Below are positions 28,285 through 35,767 of a stretch of DNA of 64,000 bases, one piece after another (within the stretch, counting starts at the first letter, position 1; the number at the start of each line of letters is the position of its first letter). This stretch comes from JAIPDZ01 sp034522175 (GTDB lineage Bacteria; Desulfobacterota; DSM-4660; Desulfatiglandales; Desulfatiglandaceae), in the NCBI GenBank assembly GCA_034522175.1, contig JAXHLQ010000001.1, forward strand, positions 4,030,001 through 4,094,000. The letters run 5' to 3'. The notes under the pieces are model-generated. The model saw only the letters and a program-made list of their open reading frames with translations. It was not told the DNA's origin and did not search any database. The position numbers and the translations under genes are program-made.

Positions 28285-29370
28285 ATGAACCGTGAAGTGA
28301 ATCGGGATGAAAAAAAGGTCATATGCTTTGGGTGTGCCCTGGACCCGGACGAAAGAGATGAGTCGATCCAGGAGAAACTGTCGTGTATGAATCGGGGCCG
28401 GACAGACAACGATCCCTACCCCCAAGTGATGCGGTTTATTGAGACGGAGGTGGATGCCGAACAATTCGAAGCCATCGGCTCTCTTGAGGTTCCTTCCTGG
28501 CTGTGTCCTGTTCCGGCGCCCGATGAGAAGGCGTATATCAATGTGGACAACTTTGTGGCCTTCATCGACGGGGATGAATGCCGTACGTTCGCGCGGATGA
28601 TCAGTGAGCATGTCATCGATGAGATACTGCCCCGTATTCCCTGTATGATTGCGGTGGATCATTCCCTGACCGGCGGGGTATTTGAGAAGATTGCCGCTTA
28701 TTATGGCCCCGAAGCCGTGAGCCTGATTGTCCTGGACAGCCACACGGATGCGGTACCCGTGTCGTTGCTCTCCGGGGCCATTGCCTACGATATGGAAACC
28801 AACCCGTCATCCCCTTATGATCCCGACGATCCTTTTCTCCATGGACGGGTGGATACCTTCAACGCTTCTTCCTTTCTGTATCACCTCCTTGATGAAGGGG
28901 TGGTCATCCCCGAAAACCTGTATATCCTCGGGGTCAGCGATTATCCGGCCAAACGGTCCTTTCGAATCAAAGATGACCGCATCAGACGGTATGTGGGGGT
29001 ATACGCGGGATTAAAAAAGCGGGGTGTGAGGATCCTGACCAAAAAGGATCTCTTAAGCGGCTCGGCCAGGATAAGAGCCGCACTACGTTCGATCCGGACA
29101 CCGTATGTGTATGTGTCCATCGATATGGATATCGGCGCCGGAAACGCACTGGACGGGGTCAGGTTTCGAAACTGGAAAGGAATGAATGAAAAGCAGATCT
29201 ACAGAATTGCGGGTCATATCGGTGAGTTGCTGAACGAGGGGGTGCGGCTGGCCGGGATGGATCTGACGGAATTCAACCCGAGACGGGCCGATGTCCCCCC
29301 TGATCGTACCTACAGAATCGGGGCCAATCTCATCAGGAAGCTCTGCTTCGGTCTCGATGAGATCCCCTGA
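28285..29370 (+). CDS. Arginase/agmatinase-fold hydrolase
   Basis: A 361-residue ureohydrolase-superfamily protein. Metal-site motifs are recognisable but altered: DHSLTGG instead of GGDHS, LDSHTD instead of DAHxD, and SIDMDIGAGNAL instead of SxDxDxxDP, with E in GMDLTEFNP near the end. The core is therefore plausible as an Mn-dependent amidinohydrolase or formiminoglutamase-like enzyme, but the substrate loops differ from arginase. It has a long Asp-rich N-terminal region. It sits between the DUF362 gene and a response regulator with no clear pathway link. Confidence 0.78.
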   Translation: MNREVNRDEKKVICFGCALDPDERDESIQEKLSCMNRGRTDNDPYPQVMRFIETEVDAEQFEAIGSLEVPSWLCPVPAPDEKAYINVDNFVAFIDGDECRTFARMISEHVIDEILPRIPCMIAVDHSLTGGVFEKIAAYYGPEAVSLIVLDSHTDAVPVSLLSGAIAYDMETNPSSPYDPDDPFLHGRVDTFNASSFLYHLLDEGVVIPENLYILGVSDYPAKRSFRIKDDRIRRYVGVYAGLKKRGVRILTKKDLLSGSARIRAALRSIRTPYVYVSIDMDIGAGNALDGVRFRNWKGMNEKQIYRIAGHIGELLNEGVRLAGMDLTEFNPRRADVPPDRTYRIGANLIRKLCFGLDEIP

Positions 29371-29473
29371 AGGCGGTGCGAAATGCGTCGGCATATTTTT
29401 TGACGGGAGGGCGTAAATCTGCTATCCTTCCGGTGTTTTTGGAAATGAATCCATTGAGAAAAGGACCCAACAG

Positions 29474-29980
29474 ATGGACACAGAAAGCCCGCTGAAAGAT
29501 AAGGTGGTGTTGATTGTCGATGATGAACCCGATGTTCTCGAGACCATTGCCGAGGAACTGGACATGTGCCTGATCCACACGGCAACGGATTATGAAAAGG
29601 CCCGCCAGTACCTCCTCAGCTATACCTATGATCTCGTTATTCTGGATATCATGGGGGTGAACGGTTTTGAACTGCTCAAGATAGCGGTGGCCAAGAACTT
29701 CCCGACGGTCATGCTGACGGCCCATGCCTTGACCCCTGAGGCCCTGGAAAAGTCCATTAAGCTGGGGGCGGTTTCATTTCTGCCCAAAGAAAAGATCTCT
29801 CAGTTGAGGGAGTTTCTCGAAGCGGTGGTGCTGAGCGGCGGGAAGCCCGGCTGGAAGCGGCTTTTTCGTAAGATGGGCGACTATTTTAATGAACGGTTCG
29901 GCCCGGACTGGAAGGAAAAGGACCGCTTTTTCAAGGAATTTGTGGAAGCCTTGAAAAAAGAGGGGGAATACGGGGGCTGA
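29474..29980 (+). CDS. Response regulator, receiver domain with short tail
   Basis: A 168-residue protein. The CheY-like receiver spans about residues 8-125, with the acidic pair in IVDDEPDV, phospho-acceptor aspartate in LVILDIMG, T/S in VMLTAH and lysine in FLPKEK. The remaining 45 residues (GKPGWKRLFRKMGDYFNERFG) are not a recognised DNA-binding output domain. It may work as a stand-alone receiver or phosphorelay part. No sensor kinase is adjacent. Confidence 0.88.
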   Translation: MDTESPLKDKVVLIVDDEPDVLETIAEELDMCLIHTATDYEKARQYLLSYTYDLVILDIMGVNGFELLKIAVAKNFPTVMLTAHALTPEALEKSIKLGAVSFLPKEKISQLREFLEAVVLSGGKPGWKRLFRKMGDYFNERFGPDWKEKDRFFKEFVEALKKEGEYGG

Positions 29981-30015
29981 GCAGGCCGGATCGGTGATGA
30001 TATCAGTACGAGGTC

Positions 30016-30570
30016 TCAGTACTCGATCCCCCTTCTCGCTTTCGTACCGCCGTAATAGGGATGCTTGATCTGCCTGAGTTCGGTGACGTAATCGGCCAGC
30101 TCGATGAAATCGGCCGGGGCTCTTCGACCGGTCATGACCAGTTCCGTCCTTCCTCTGCACTTTTCAGCAAGATCCCGGACCTGCTCAGGTTTGAGCAGGT
30201 CGAAGAGCAGGGTGTTCAGGATTTCATCACATATGAGGACCTGAGACCCGTCCTCCACCGCCTTGAACGCATATTCCAACGCCTTTTCCGCATGGTCGTA
30301 GTGGACCCGTTCCGGCCCCCAGGAGAGGATAAACGGATGCCTTCCGGGGCATTGATAGCGGATATTGGGTACCTTGGCAAAAATGAGGATTTCTCCTGAG
30401 GTGCCGGATTTCATGAACTGGATGAAATCCACTTTCAACCCCACACCCGCCGCTCTCACGGCCAGACCCACGGCCCGTGTGGTCTTGCCCACGCCCTCAC
30501 CGTAATAGATGTGGATGAGCCCGAGGCCGCTGCTTCGTATAAGGCCCGATCTTTGCTTGGTGTAGTAGAT
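30016..30570 (-). CDS. cobO: Cob(I)yrinic acid a,c-diamide adenosyltransferase
   Basis: CobA/BtuR-type corrinoid adenosyltransferase. The core begins GLGLIHIYYGEG with a P-loop GEGVGKTT, followed by FIQFMKSG, VLICDEILNTLLFDLL and the ELVMTGRRAP block, as in BtuR. The start is unresolved: no ATG, GTG or TTG lies in frame between the upstream promoter-like sequence at 30605-30632 and the core. A GAGGGA sits at 30577-30582 before ATC codons; the nearest in-frame GTG is at 30666. The 3' end faces the response regulator gene. Confidence 0.82.
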   Translation of the reverse strand: MYYTKQRSGLIRSSGLGLIHIYYGEGVGKTTRAVGLAVRAAGVGLKVDFIQFMKSGTSGEILIFAKVPNIRYQCPGRHPFILSWGPERVHYDHAEKALEYAFKAVEDGSQVLICDEILNTLLFDLLKPEQVRDLAEKCRGRTELVMTGRRAPADFIELADYVTELRQIKHPYYGGTKARRGIEY

Positions 30571-30604
30571 ATCGATTCCCTCGGAAATAATGGTGTGGTC
30601 CGCT

Positions 30605-30632
30605 TTTATCCAAAAACCGCTTTTTGTGTCAA
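30605..30632 (-). promoter_or_regulatory. Promoter upstream of cobO
   Basis: On the minus strand TTGACA (30627-30632), 16 bases, then GATAAA (30605-30610). It would start transcription just before the conserved cobO core. Position and -35 are good, the -10 is imperfect. Confidence 0.45.
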
Positions 30633-30697
30633 CGTTTTTTGGTCGATGCGTTGGGTTTCCACCCACCAAAATGATGGATGGATTTCTGACTTCGGGG

Positions 30698-30726
30698 TTG
30701 ACACGACCGCTCCAATGGTGTATGGG
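30698..30726 (+). promoter_or_regulatory. Promoter of the GNAT gene leader
   Basis: Perfect TTGACA at 30698-30703, a 17-base spacer and TATGGG at 30721-30726. The -35 is strong and the -10 is weak. It is divergent from the cobO promoter and would give a leader of about 175 bases before the GNAT gene. Confidence 0.5.
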
Positions 30727-30747
30727 AATATATAAAGGAATGAAAAC

Positions 30748-30816
30748 ATGCGCATACCACATGTCTACCATGGTTTTTATTATTACTTTTTCAGCCGGGG
30801 TCCCGGCATGAGGTAG
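30748..30816 (+). CDS. Putative 22-residue leader peptide
   Basis: ATG preceded by AAAGGA eight bases upstream, coding MRIPHVYHGFYYYFFSRGPG then MR and a TAG stop. The run of His, Tyr and Phe codons ahead of an intrinsic terminator (30845-30879) is the layout of an aromatic amino acid attenuator leader. Bases 30816-30823 could pair with 30858-30865 in the terminator loop and arms as an antiterminator. I cannot confirm translation; chance is possible. Confidence 0.35.
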   Translation: MRIPHVYHGFYYYFFSRGPGMR

Positions 30817-30844
30817 CGTGTGCGAATGTGAAAAGACGGACATC

Positions 30845-30879
30845 GAAAAAAAGCGGAGCACATGCTCCGCTTTTTTTTT
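30845..30879 (+). terminator. Strong intrinsic terminator hairpin in GNAT leader
   Basis: AGCGGAGCA and TGCTCCGCT form a perfect stem with a CA loop, flanked by an A run and a run of nine T. It ends 28 bases before the GNAT start and lies inside its leader, not after a gene, so it could act as an attenuator or as the end of a small RNA. It could work in both directions. Confidence 0.85.
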
Positions 30880-30907
30880 GAGAGACATCCTGATAAGGAG
30901 ATTGACC

Positions 30908-32533
30908 ATGAATGAGACACCACCTGCCGCTTCCCTCCCCGCACCCCGTACCCGCCGGCCGGGTGGCGGCGTTTCACTCGAGACCGAACCGCCGCTAAGG
31001 GAACTCGGGGTCAATGAACGATTGGCCTTGATCGGCCTGATTGATGAGGGGGTACGCCGGGGTTCCAAAACATCCCCGCTCGTGGGCGACCTCTTTAATG
31101 ACCTCTGGGACCTGGTGAATGAAACCGTTTCGGGAAGCAAGGTGAATCGGCTCAGGCATGAAGATTCCCCAAACGGCTTCAAGGTCATTGAAGTCAATGC
31201 CGAGACCGGAGAAAACCTGGGTCGCTTGAATATGCTCTATCTCAGAAAACCGATCCCCTGTTATTACCTGGTCTATGTGGAGGTGGCCGAACCGTTCAGG
31301 AATAAAGGGGTCGGCAATCGAATCCTCGGCCATTTTAAGGCGTTTCTCGACAGCAAATCCACGGTGGGGATTCTGGACAACATCATCCCGAGAGACGACC
31401 CGACCTATGATATCTATGAAAAACAGGACTGGCAGCCCATAGCGTCGGTGATTGGGGATACGCTACCCGATACCGAAGGATACATGGTATACGTTCCCAC
31501 CCGTCTCAGGGGACGGGATCTGAGCGAACCGCTGGTAAAGGCGGTCCACCATTTGATCAGAAAGCGGGAAGTCATCGATATGCGGGATAATGAGGTGATG
31601 GTTCAGCGAACCATCACCGAATTCAAGACCCTCCATTCGGCCCTGATGATCTATTTTGGGGATGAAATCCGGAACGGGTCTTCGTCTTCACTCATGCGAT
31701 TCATGTTCACCCGCTTTGTGACCAAGTTCATCGCCTTCAGGCGGCGCATCGAGTCTTTGCTGGGCTATACCGGCGGGGAATCCCTTGGGCAGATCTCGCT
31801 GACGTCTGAAATCGCGGCCCTGCCCGCACAGTCTTACGCCCCATACGAATTGGAATCCAGCCCTCATCTCGTGACAGGGGACGCGGCACTCTACGCCGAA
31901 TTGCCCGAAGCACTCCGGAAGCATCCGGCCCGAATGATTGAATCCCTGTCCAATTATCGAAGACCCAAACTAACCCGCTGGCTGGAGGCGCATGGACTGG
32001 CTAGAGAACACCGATTGACCATCGGCGATCTAATGGATCTGGGCTTCGATCCCACCCGGTTAAAGGAGATCTCCATCAATGGGGAAGCGTTCATCTTTGA
32101 ACGGATTCAAACCAAGCAAATTCCGGATTTAAAGCGGAAAGACGCTGTGTTGAAACATGTGGATGCAGCCATGCCAAACGCCCGGATCAGGAACGCATCA
32201 GTGAACATCAACCCCCCTCTCCTGGTGATCCCGGATCGGGGCAATGCCTATGTCCTGCGGCGCAAGGTGGGCGGCATTCACTGGGAGGAGGCCGTGGAGC
32301 AGATCTATGGGGCATCCCATCTCAAAACCCTGGATGATTCGCTCAACCTCCGGCGGATGATCCGTACAACCGTGGGGCTAACGGTGAAGCAGGTCTCCGA
32401 AACCCTGGGCCTCGAGGAAGGGGACCTGAACGATCTTCTGGCCTGTTTTGTGTCGTGGAATCTTCACACAAACCAGCCCGCCCTACACATCGACCCCTCA
32501 GGTACGTTTCTCCATACCATCTGGCTGGCGTAA
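30908..32533 (+). CDS. GNAT acetyltransferase fused to a long unknown region
   Basis: A 541-residue protein. A GNAT acetyl-CoA-binding motif lies at about residues 120-160 (YYLVYVEVAEPFRNKGVGNRIL), preceded by a Pro-rich N-terminus. The remaining 370 or so residues hold no motif I recognise; they include helical stretches and a C-terminal LTVKQVSETLGLEEGDL resembling a helix-turn-helix. The start follows a strong AAGGAG at 30896-30901. It is preceded by a leader with a terminator hairpin. Substrate unknown. Confidence 0.7.
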   Translation: MNETPPAASLPAPRTRRPGGGVSLETEPPLRELGVNERLALIGLIDEGVRRGSKTSPLVGDLFNDLWDLVNETVSGSKVNRLRHEDSPNGFKVIEVNAETGENLGRLNMLYLRKPIPCYYLVYVEVAEPFRNKGVGNRILGHFKAFLDSKSTVGILDNIIPRDDPTYDIYEKQDWQPIASVIGDTLPDTEGYMVYVPTRLRGRDLSEPLVKAVHHLIRKREVIDMRDNEVMVQRTITEFKTLHSALMIYFGDEIRNGSSSSLMRFMFTRFVTKFIAFRRRIESLLGYTGGESLGQISLTSEIAALPAQSYAPYELESSPHLVTGDAALYAELPEALRKHPARMIESLSNYRRPKLTRWLEAHGLAREHRLTIGDLMDLGFDPTRLKEISINGEAFIFERIQTKQIPDLKRKDAVLKHVDAAMPNARIRNASVNINPPLLVIPDRGNAYVLRRKVGGIHWEEAVEQIYGASHLKTLDDSLNLRRMIRTTVGLTVKQVSETLGLEEGDLNDLLACFVSWNLHTNQPALHIDPSGTFLHTIWLA

Positions 32534-32645
32534 GCGGCAAACCCGGCAGGTAGATGGAGGGGGATTCCTCCTCCATGCTCGGCGTAGTGGGTGCCAAAAT
32601 TCCCGAAAAAGTGCATAGGGACCCACTATCTCTCAGCGAAATTGC

Positions 32646-32691
32646 TTGACACGACCCAATTTCTACATGATGATATCCATCAGCTGATGGA
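32646..32691 (+). promoter_or_regulatory. tetR promoter with palindromic operator
   Basis: TTGACA at 32646-32651, a 17-base spacer, GATGAT at 32669-32674, then a perfect 16-bp palindrome TCCATCAGCTGATGGA at 32676-32691 that covers the expected start of transcription. This is the geometry of TetR autorepression. I did not find a second good copy of the palindrome upstream of the first catabolic gene at 33570. Confidence 0.65.
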
Positions 32692-32712
32692 ATCTATGGA
32701 TGGAATATAGTG

Positions 32713-33360
32713 ATGGCCACTCCTCTTGAAAAGGCGAGAAGTGACCCTGAATCCATGAAGGGGCGGATTCTCAAGGCGGCGCGACGGGTGTTTGGTGAGT
32801 ACGGGTTTCACGGGACCACCACGCGGATGATCGCCGAGGCCGTGGGCATCGATATCTCCACACTCCACTACCACTGGGGGGACAAGGGGGATCTGTATGA
32901 GGCGGCGGTCTTAGACATCACCGAGGACCTGCGATTGAAGCTCGAGGAGGTGGAGCGGGTCATCCACGGCCGGCCCCTGTCCGTTCGGATGGACATGGCC
33001 ATCGACCTCATGACCGACTACCTGTTTGAACACCCGGAGATATCCAATCTCATCTTGTTCCGCTATTTCGGCAAGACCCGTCCCCAGACCCACTTTGATT
33101 TCCATGTCCCCGAATTCATCTCCGACATCGCCCGGTCCATGGACTTGTGTAAAGATCAGAAAAATGCCCCCGTGGGGGTCAAGATGCAGGTTCTGACCAT
33201 CATGAACGCCATTCACAATTTTGTTTCCGGCGAGAACTTCTTCAGGCCCATGCTGGGGCTGAGGAGAGATGCGTATCGTAAACGCGTCAAAGAGACCCTG
33301 AAATCCATCCTTATCCCCGCATTCAACGGCGCAGTCCGGCGGGATGAGGCGGCTGCCTGA
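32713..33360 (+). CDS. TetR family transcriptional regulator
   Basis: A 215-residue one-component repressor. The N-terminal HTH at about residues 18-62 reads RILKAARRVFGEYGFHGTT, then MIAEAVGIDISTLHYHWGDK, the typical TetR helix-turn-helix, and the C-terminal part would bind ligand. By position it likely controls the acyl-CoA operon that starts 210 bases downstream, perhaps sensing an acyl-CoA. GTG at 32710 is an alternative start. Confidence 0.9.
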   Translation: MATPLEKARSDPESMKGRILKAARRVFGEYGFHGTTTRMIAEAVGIDISTLHYHWGDKGDLYEAAVLDITEDLRLKLEEVERVIHGRPLSVRMDMAIDLMTDYLFEHPEISNLILFRYFGKTRPQTHFDFHVPEFISDIARSMDLCKDQKNAPVGVKMQVLTIMNAIHNFVSGENFFRPMLGLRRDAYRKRVKETLKSILIPAFNGAVRRDEAAA

Positions 33361-33569
33361 AGAAGGGGACGGGATCGTGCGAAAGACCAACCGGAACCCA
33401 GAACATATTGCAATCAATGGATTCCGGTGCCTGTCCCGGACCCCGATCCGGATTCGCCGGTCGAAGATCCCGATGCCTTTTGCGGGGAATGACGAGAAGA
33501 GCGCATTTTCAACTTTTTATGAATGCATCAGACGTTAAATCTTAAAAAAAGCCCGTAAGGAGGTATGAA

Positions 33570-35699
33570 ATGGCCTTGAACCTGGATGCTGTGGGCAGGA
33601 AGATCGGCCCTGTGGAGAAGCCCTATTCGTGGAAGGATGTGGTCCTGTATGCCATGGGGGTGGGGGCGGGCTTCGAGGAACTGGAATATTGCTTTGAGCA
33701 GAAGCTCAAGGTCATCCCCAGTTTTTCCATAGCCAGTGTTTTTGAATTCCTGGCAGAGGTGGGGATCAGCTCGAACGCGGATCTTTCCGGGATTCTTCAC
33801 GGGGAGCAGGATATCGTGTTTCACAATCCCATCCCCGTGGAGGGCACGCTGATCACCGAAGGCGCCATCACCCATATGTACGACAAGGGGGCCGACAAGG
33901 GTGCCCTGGTGGTGGCGGAGGCCGATACCTACCACGCCAACGGTCAGAAACTCTTTACCAATTACTTCACCCTCTTCTGCCGGAAAGACGGGGGCTTCGG
34001 GGGAGAACCGGGTCCCACCGAACGGGTGGAATTCCCGGACCGGTCCCCGGATTTTGAAGAAGAGGCCCGGCCGTCTCCGGACCAGCCGCTCCTCTACCGG
34101 CTTTCAGGGGATATCTTTCAACTCCACGCCGACCCGGAGTTTGCCCGGTCGAGCGGATTTGAAAAGCCGATCATGCACGGCCTGTGCACCCACGGGTATG
34201 CCTGCCGGGCCGTGATCAAATATCTGTTTCCCGGGGAGCCCGAGCGGATGAGCCGGTTCAGGGTGCGATTTTCCAAGACCCTTTACCCGGGCGTGCCCAT
34301 CACCACTGAGATATGGAAGATGGAAGAGGGAAAGGCCCTTTTCAGGACCGTCAACCGGGAAACCGGGGAGGTGGTCATTGACGGGGGGATTGTCGAGTGG
34401 CTGAGCCGAGAGGCCCTTGAAAATCGCCGGCGACAGGGTGGCATCCGTTTCGATGACCGGGTGGCCGTCGTCACGGGCGCGGGTGCGGGCCTGGGGCGTA
34501 CGTATGCCCTGGAACTGGCCAAACGCGGGGCCAGGGTGGTGGTGAACGACCTGGGCGGTGCGCCGGACGGGTCTGGAAAGGGTGCCAAGGCCCCCGCAGA
34601 TCAGGTGGTGGAAGAGATCATAGCCGCCGGCGGCGAGGCCGTTGCCAGCTATGATTCGGTGGCCACCGCCGAAGGTGGACAGGCCATTGTGGATGTGGCC
34701 ATCCAGGCCTTCGGCAAGTTAGACATCCTCATCAACAACGCGGGGATCCTGAGGGACAAGACCCTCGTGAAGATGGCGCCCGAAAACTGGGATGCGGTGA
34801 TGGATGTGCACCTCAAGGGGGCCTACAATGTCACGCGGCCCGCCTTTATTCAGATGCGGGAGAACCGCTACGGCCGGATTATCTTCACCACGTCCGCAGC
34901 TGGGCTCTACGGCAACTTCGGCCAGACCAACTACTCGGCGGCCAAGATGGGCCTGATCGGCTTCATGAATACATTGAAACTGGAAGGGGACAAGCATCAG
35001 ATCAAGGTCAACACCATCGCGCCGGTGGCCGCCACCCGGCTGACCGAAGGGATTTTGCCGCCGGATCTCCTGGAGAAACTCAAGCCCGAATTTGTGGCCC
35101 CCATGGTGCTCTATCTCTGTTCAGAGCAGTGCCCCGTATCCGGCGCCATCTACAATGCGGGGATGGGATACGTCAACCGGGTGGCCATCGCCACGGGTCC
35201 GGGTGCCGTGGTGGGCGACGGTGAGACCCCACCGGGACCGGAGGCCGTGGCGGAGAAGTGGCCCCGGATCACATCCCTGGACCCTTCAGCGGAGTATCCC
35301 AATGCCACCGCCGCCTTCAGCCCCATGCTGGATGCCTTCAGCCCCAAAAAGGCGGAAGCCGCCGAATCAGAAGGGAGCGGGTTGACGGTGAAGGGGATTT
35401 TCGAAGGTCTCCCTGAGGCCTTCCAGGCGGACCAGGCCACCGGGGTGGATGTGGTATTTCAGTTCAATATCTCAGGACCCACGGGCGGCTCATGGTTTGC
35501 CACCATCAAAGACGGCACCTGTGATGTCACAAAAGGGACCCATGACAGTCCCACCACCACCATTGACATGGCGGATGATGATTTTGTGAAGATGATTGCA
35601 GGGGAGCTCAATGCCATGTCCGCCTATACCAGCGGGAAAATCAAGATCGGCGGAGATCTCATGAAGTCCCAGCTCATCGAAAAACTGTTTACATTCTAA
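33570..35699 (+). CDS. MaoC hydratase - SDR dehydrogenase - SCP2 multifunctional enzyme
   Basis: A 709-residue fusion. Residues 1-285 are a double hotdog MaoC/hydratase-2 with the motif YRLSGDIFQLHADPEF and GFEKPIMHGLCTHGYACRAV. Residues 290-575 are an SDR 3-hydroxyacyl-CoA dehydrogenase with TGAGAGLGR, INNAGILRD and catalytic YSAAK. Residues 603-709 are an SCP2 sterol/lipid-carrier domain. Peroxisomal MFE-2 has the same three modules in a different order. It starts with AAGGAGG before the ATG and is the first gene of the operon. The SDR-SCP2 half duplicates that of the next gene. Confidence 0.9.
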   Translation: MALNLDAVGRKIGPVEKPYSWKDVVLYAMGVGAGFEELEYCFEQKLKVIPSFSIASVFEFLAEVGISSNADLSGILHGEQDIVFHNPIPVEGTLITEGAITHMYDKGADKGALVVAEADTYHANGQKLFTNYFTLFCRKDGGFGGEPGPTERVEFPDRSPDFEEEARPSPDQPLLYRLSGDIFQLHADPEFARSSGFEKPIMHGLCTHGYACRAVIKYLFPGEPERMSRFRVRFSKTLYPGVPITTEIWKMEEGKALFRTVNRETGEVVIDGGIVEWLSREALENRRRQGGIRFDDRVAVVTGAGAGLGRTYALELAKRGARVVVNDLGGAPDGSGKGAKAPADQVVEEIIAAGGEAVASYDSVATAEGGQAIVDVAIQAFGKLDILINNAGILRDKTLVKMAPENWDAVMDVHLKGAYNVTRPAFIQMRENRYGRIIFTTSAAGLYGNFGQTNYSAAKMGLIGFMNTLKLEGDKHQIKVNTIAPVAATRLTEGILPPDLLEKLKPEFVAPMVLYLCSEQCPVSGAIYNAGMGYVNRVAIATGPGAVVGDGETPPGPEAVAEKWPRITSLDPSAEYPNATAAFSPMLDAFSPKKAEAAESEGSGLTVKGIFEGLPEAFQADQATGVDVVFQFNISGPTGGSWFATIKDGTCDVTKGTHDSPTTTIDMADDDFVKMIAGELNAMSAYTSGKIKIGGDLMKSQLIEKLFTF
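34440..35699 (+). repeat. SDR-SCP2 cassette, copy 1 of a coding duplication
   Basis: This stretch and 37239-38503 encode the same SDR-SCP2 pair, with long stretches nearly identical in DNA, for example around 34590-34780 against 37390-37580. The 5' halves of the two genes are unrelated, so the cassette was duplicated and joined to two different catalytic modules, or has been homogenised by recombination. Confidence 0.9.
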
Positions 35700-35767
35700 T
35701 GGCGTTCCTGATGAGGGTCTTGACTCTCACCATGCCGACCGCTTAACCCATCTGAGGAGGATGACCA

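Noticed and set aside
30571..30907. Cobalamin riboswitch near the adenosyltransferase gene
   Set aside because: I do not see the conserved cobalamin riboswitch elements, and the hairpin is on the side of the GNAT gene.
30571..31197. Long upstream extension of the cobO frame
   Set aside because: It runs through a promoter, a terminator hairpin and the opposite-strand GNAT gene; only the C-terminal part matches CobO.
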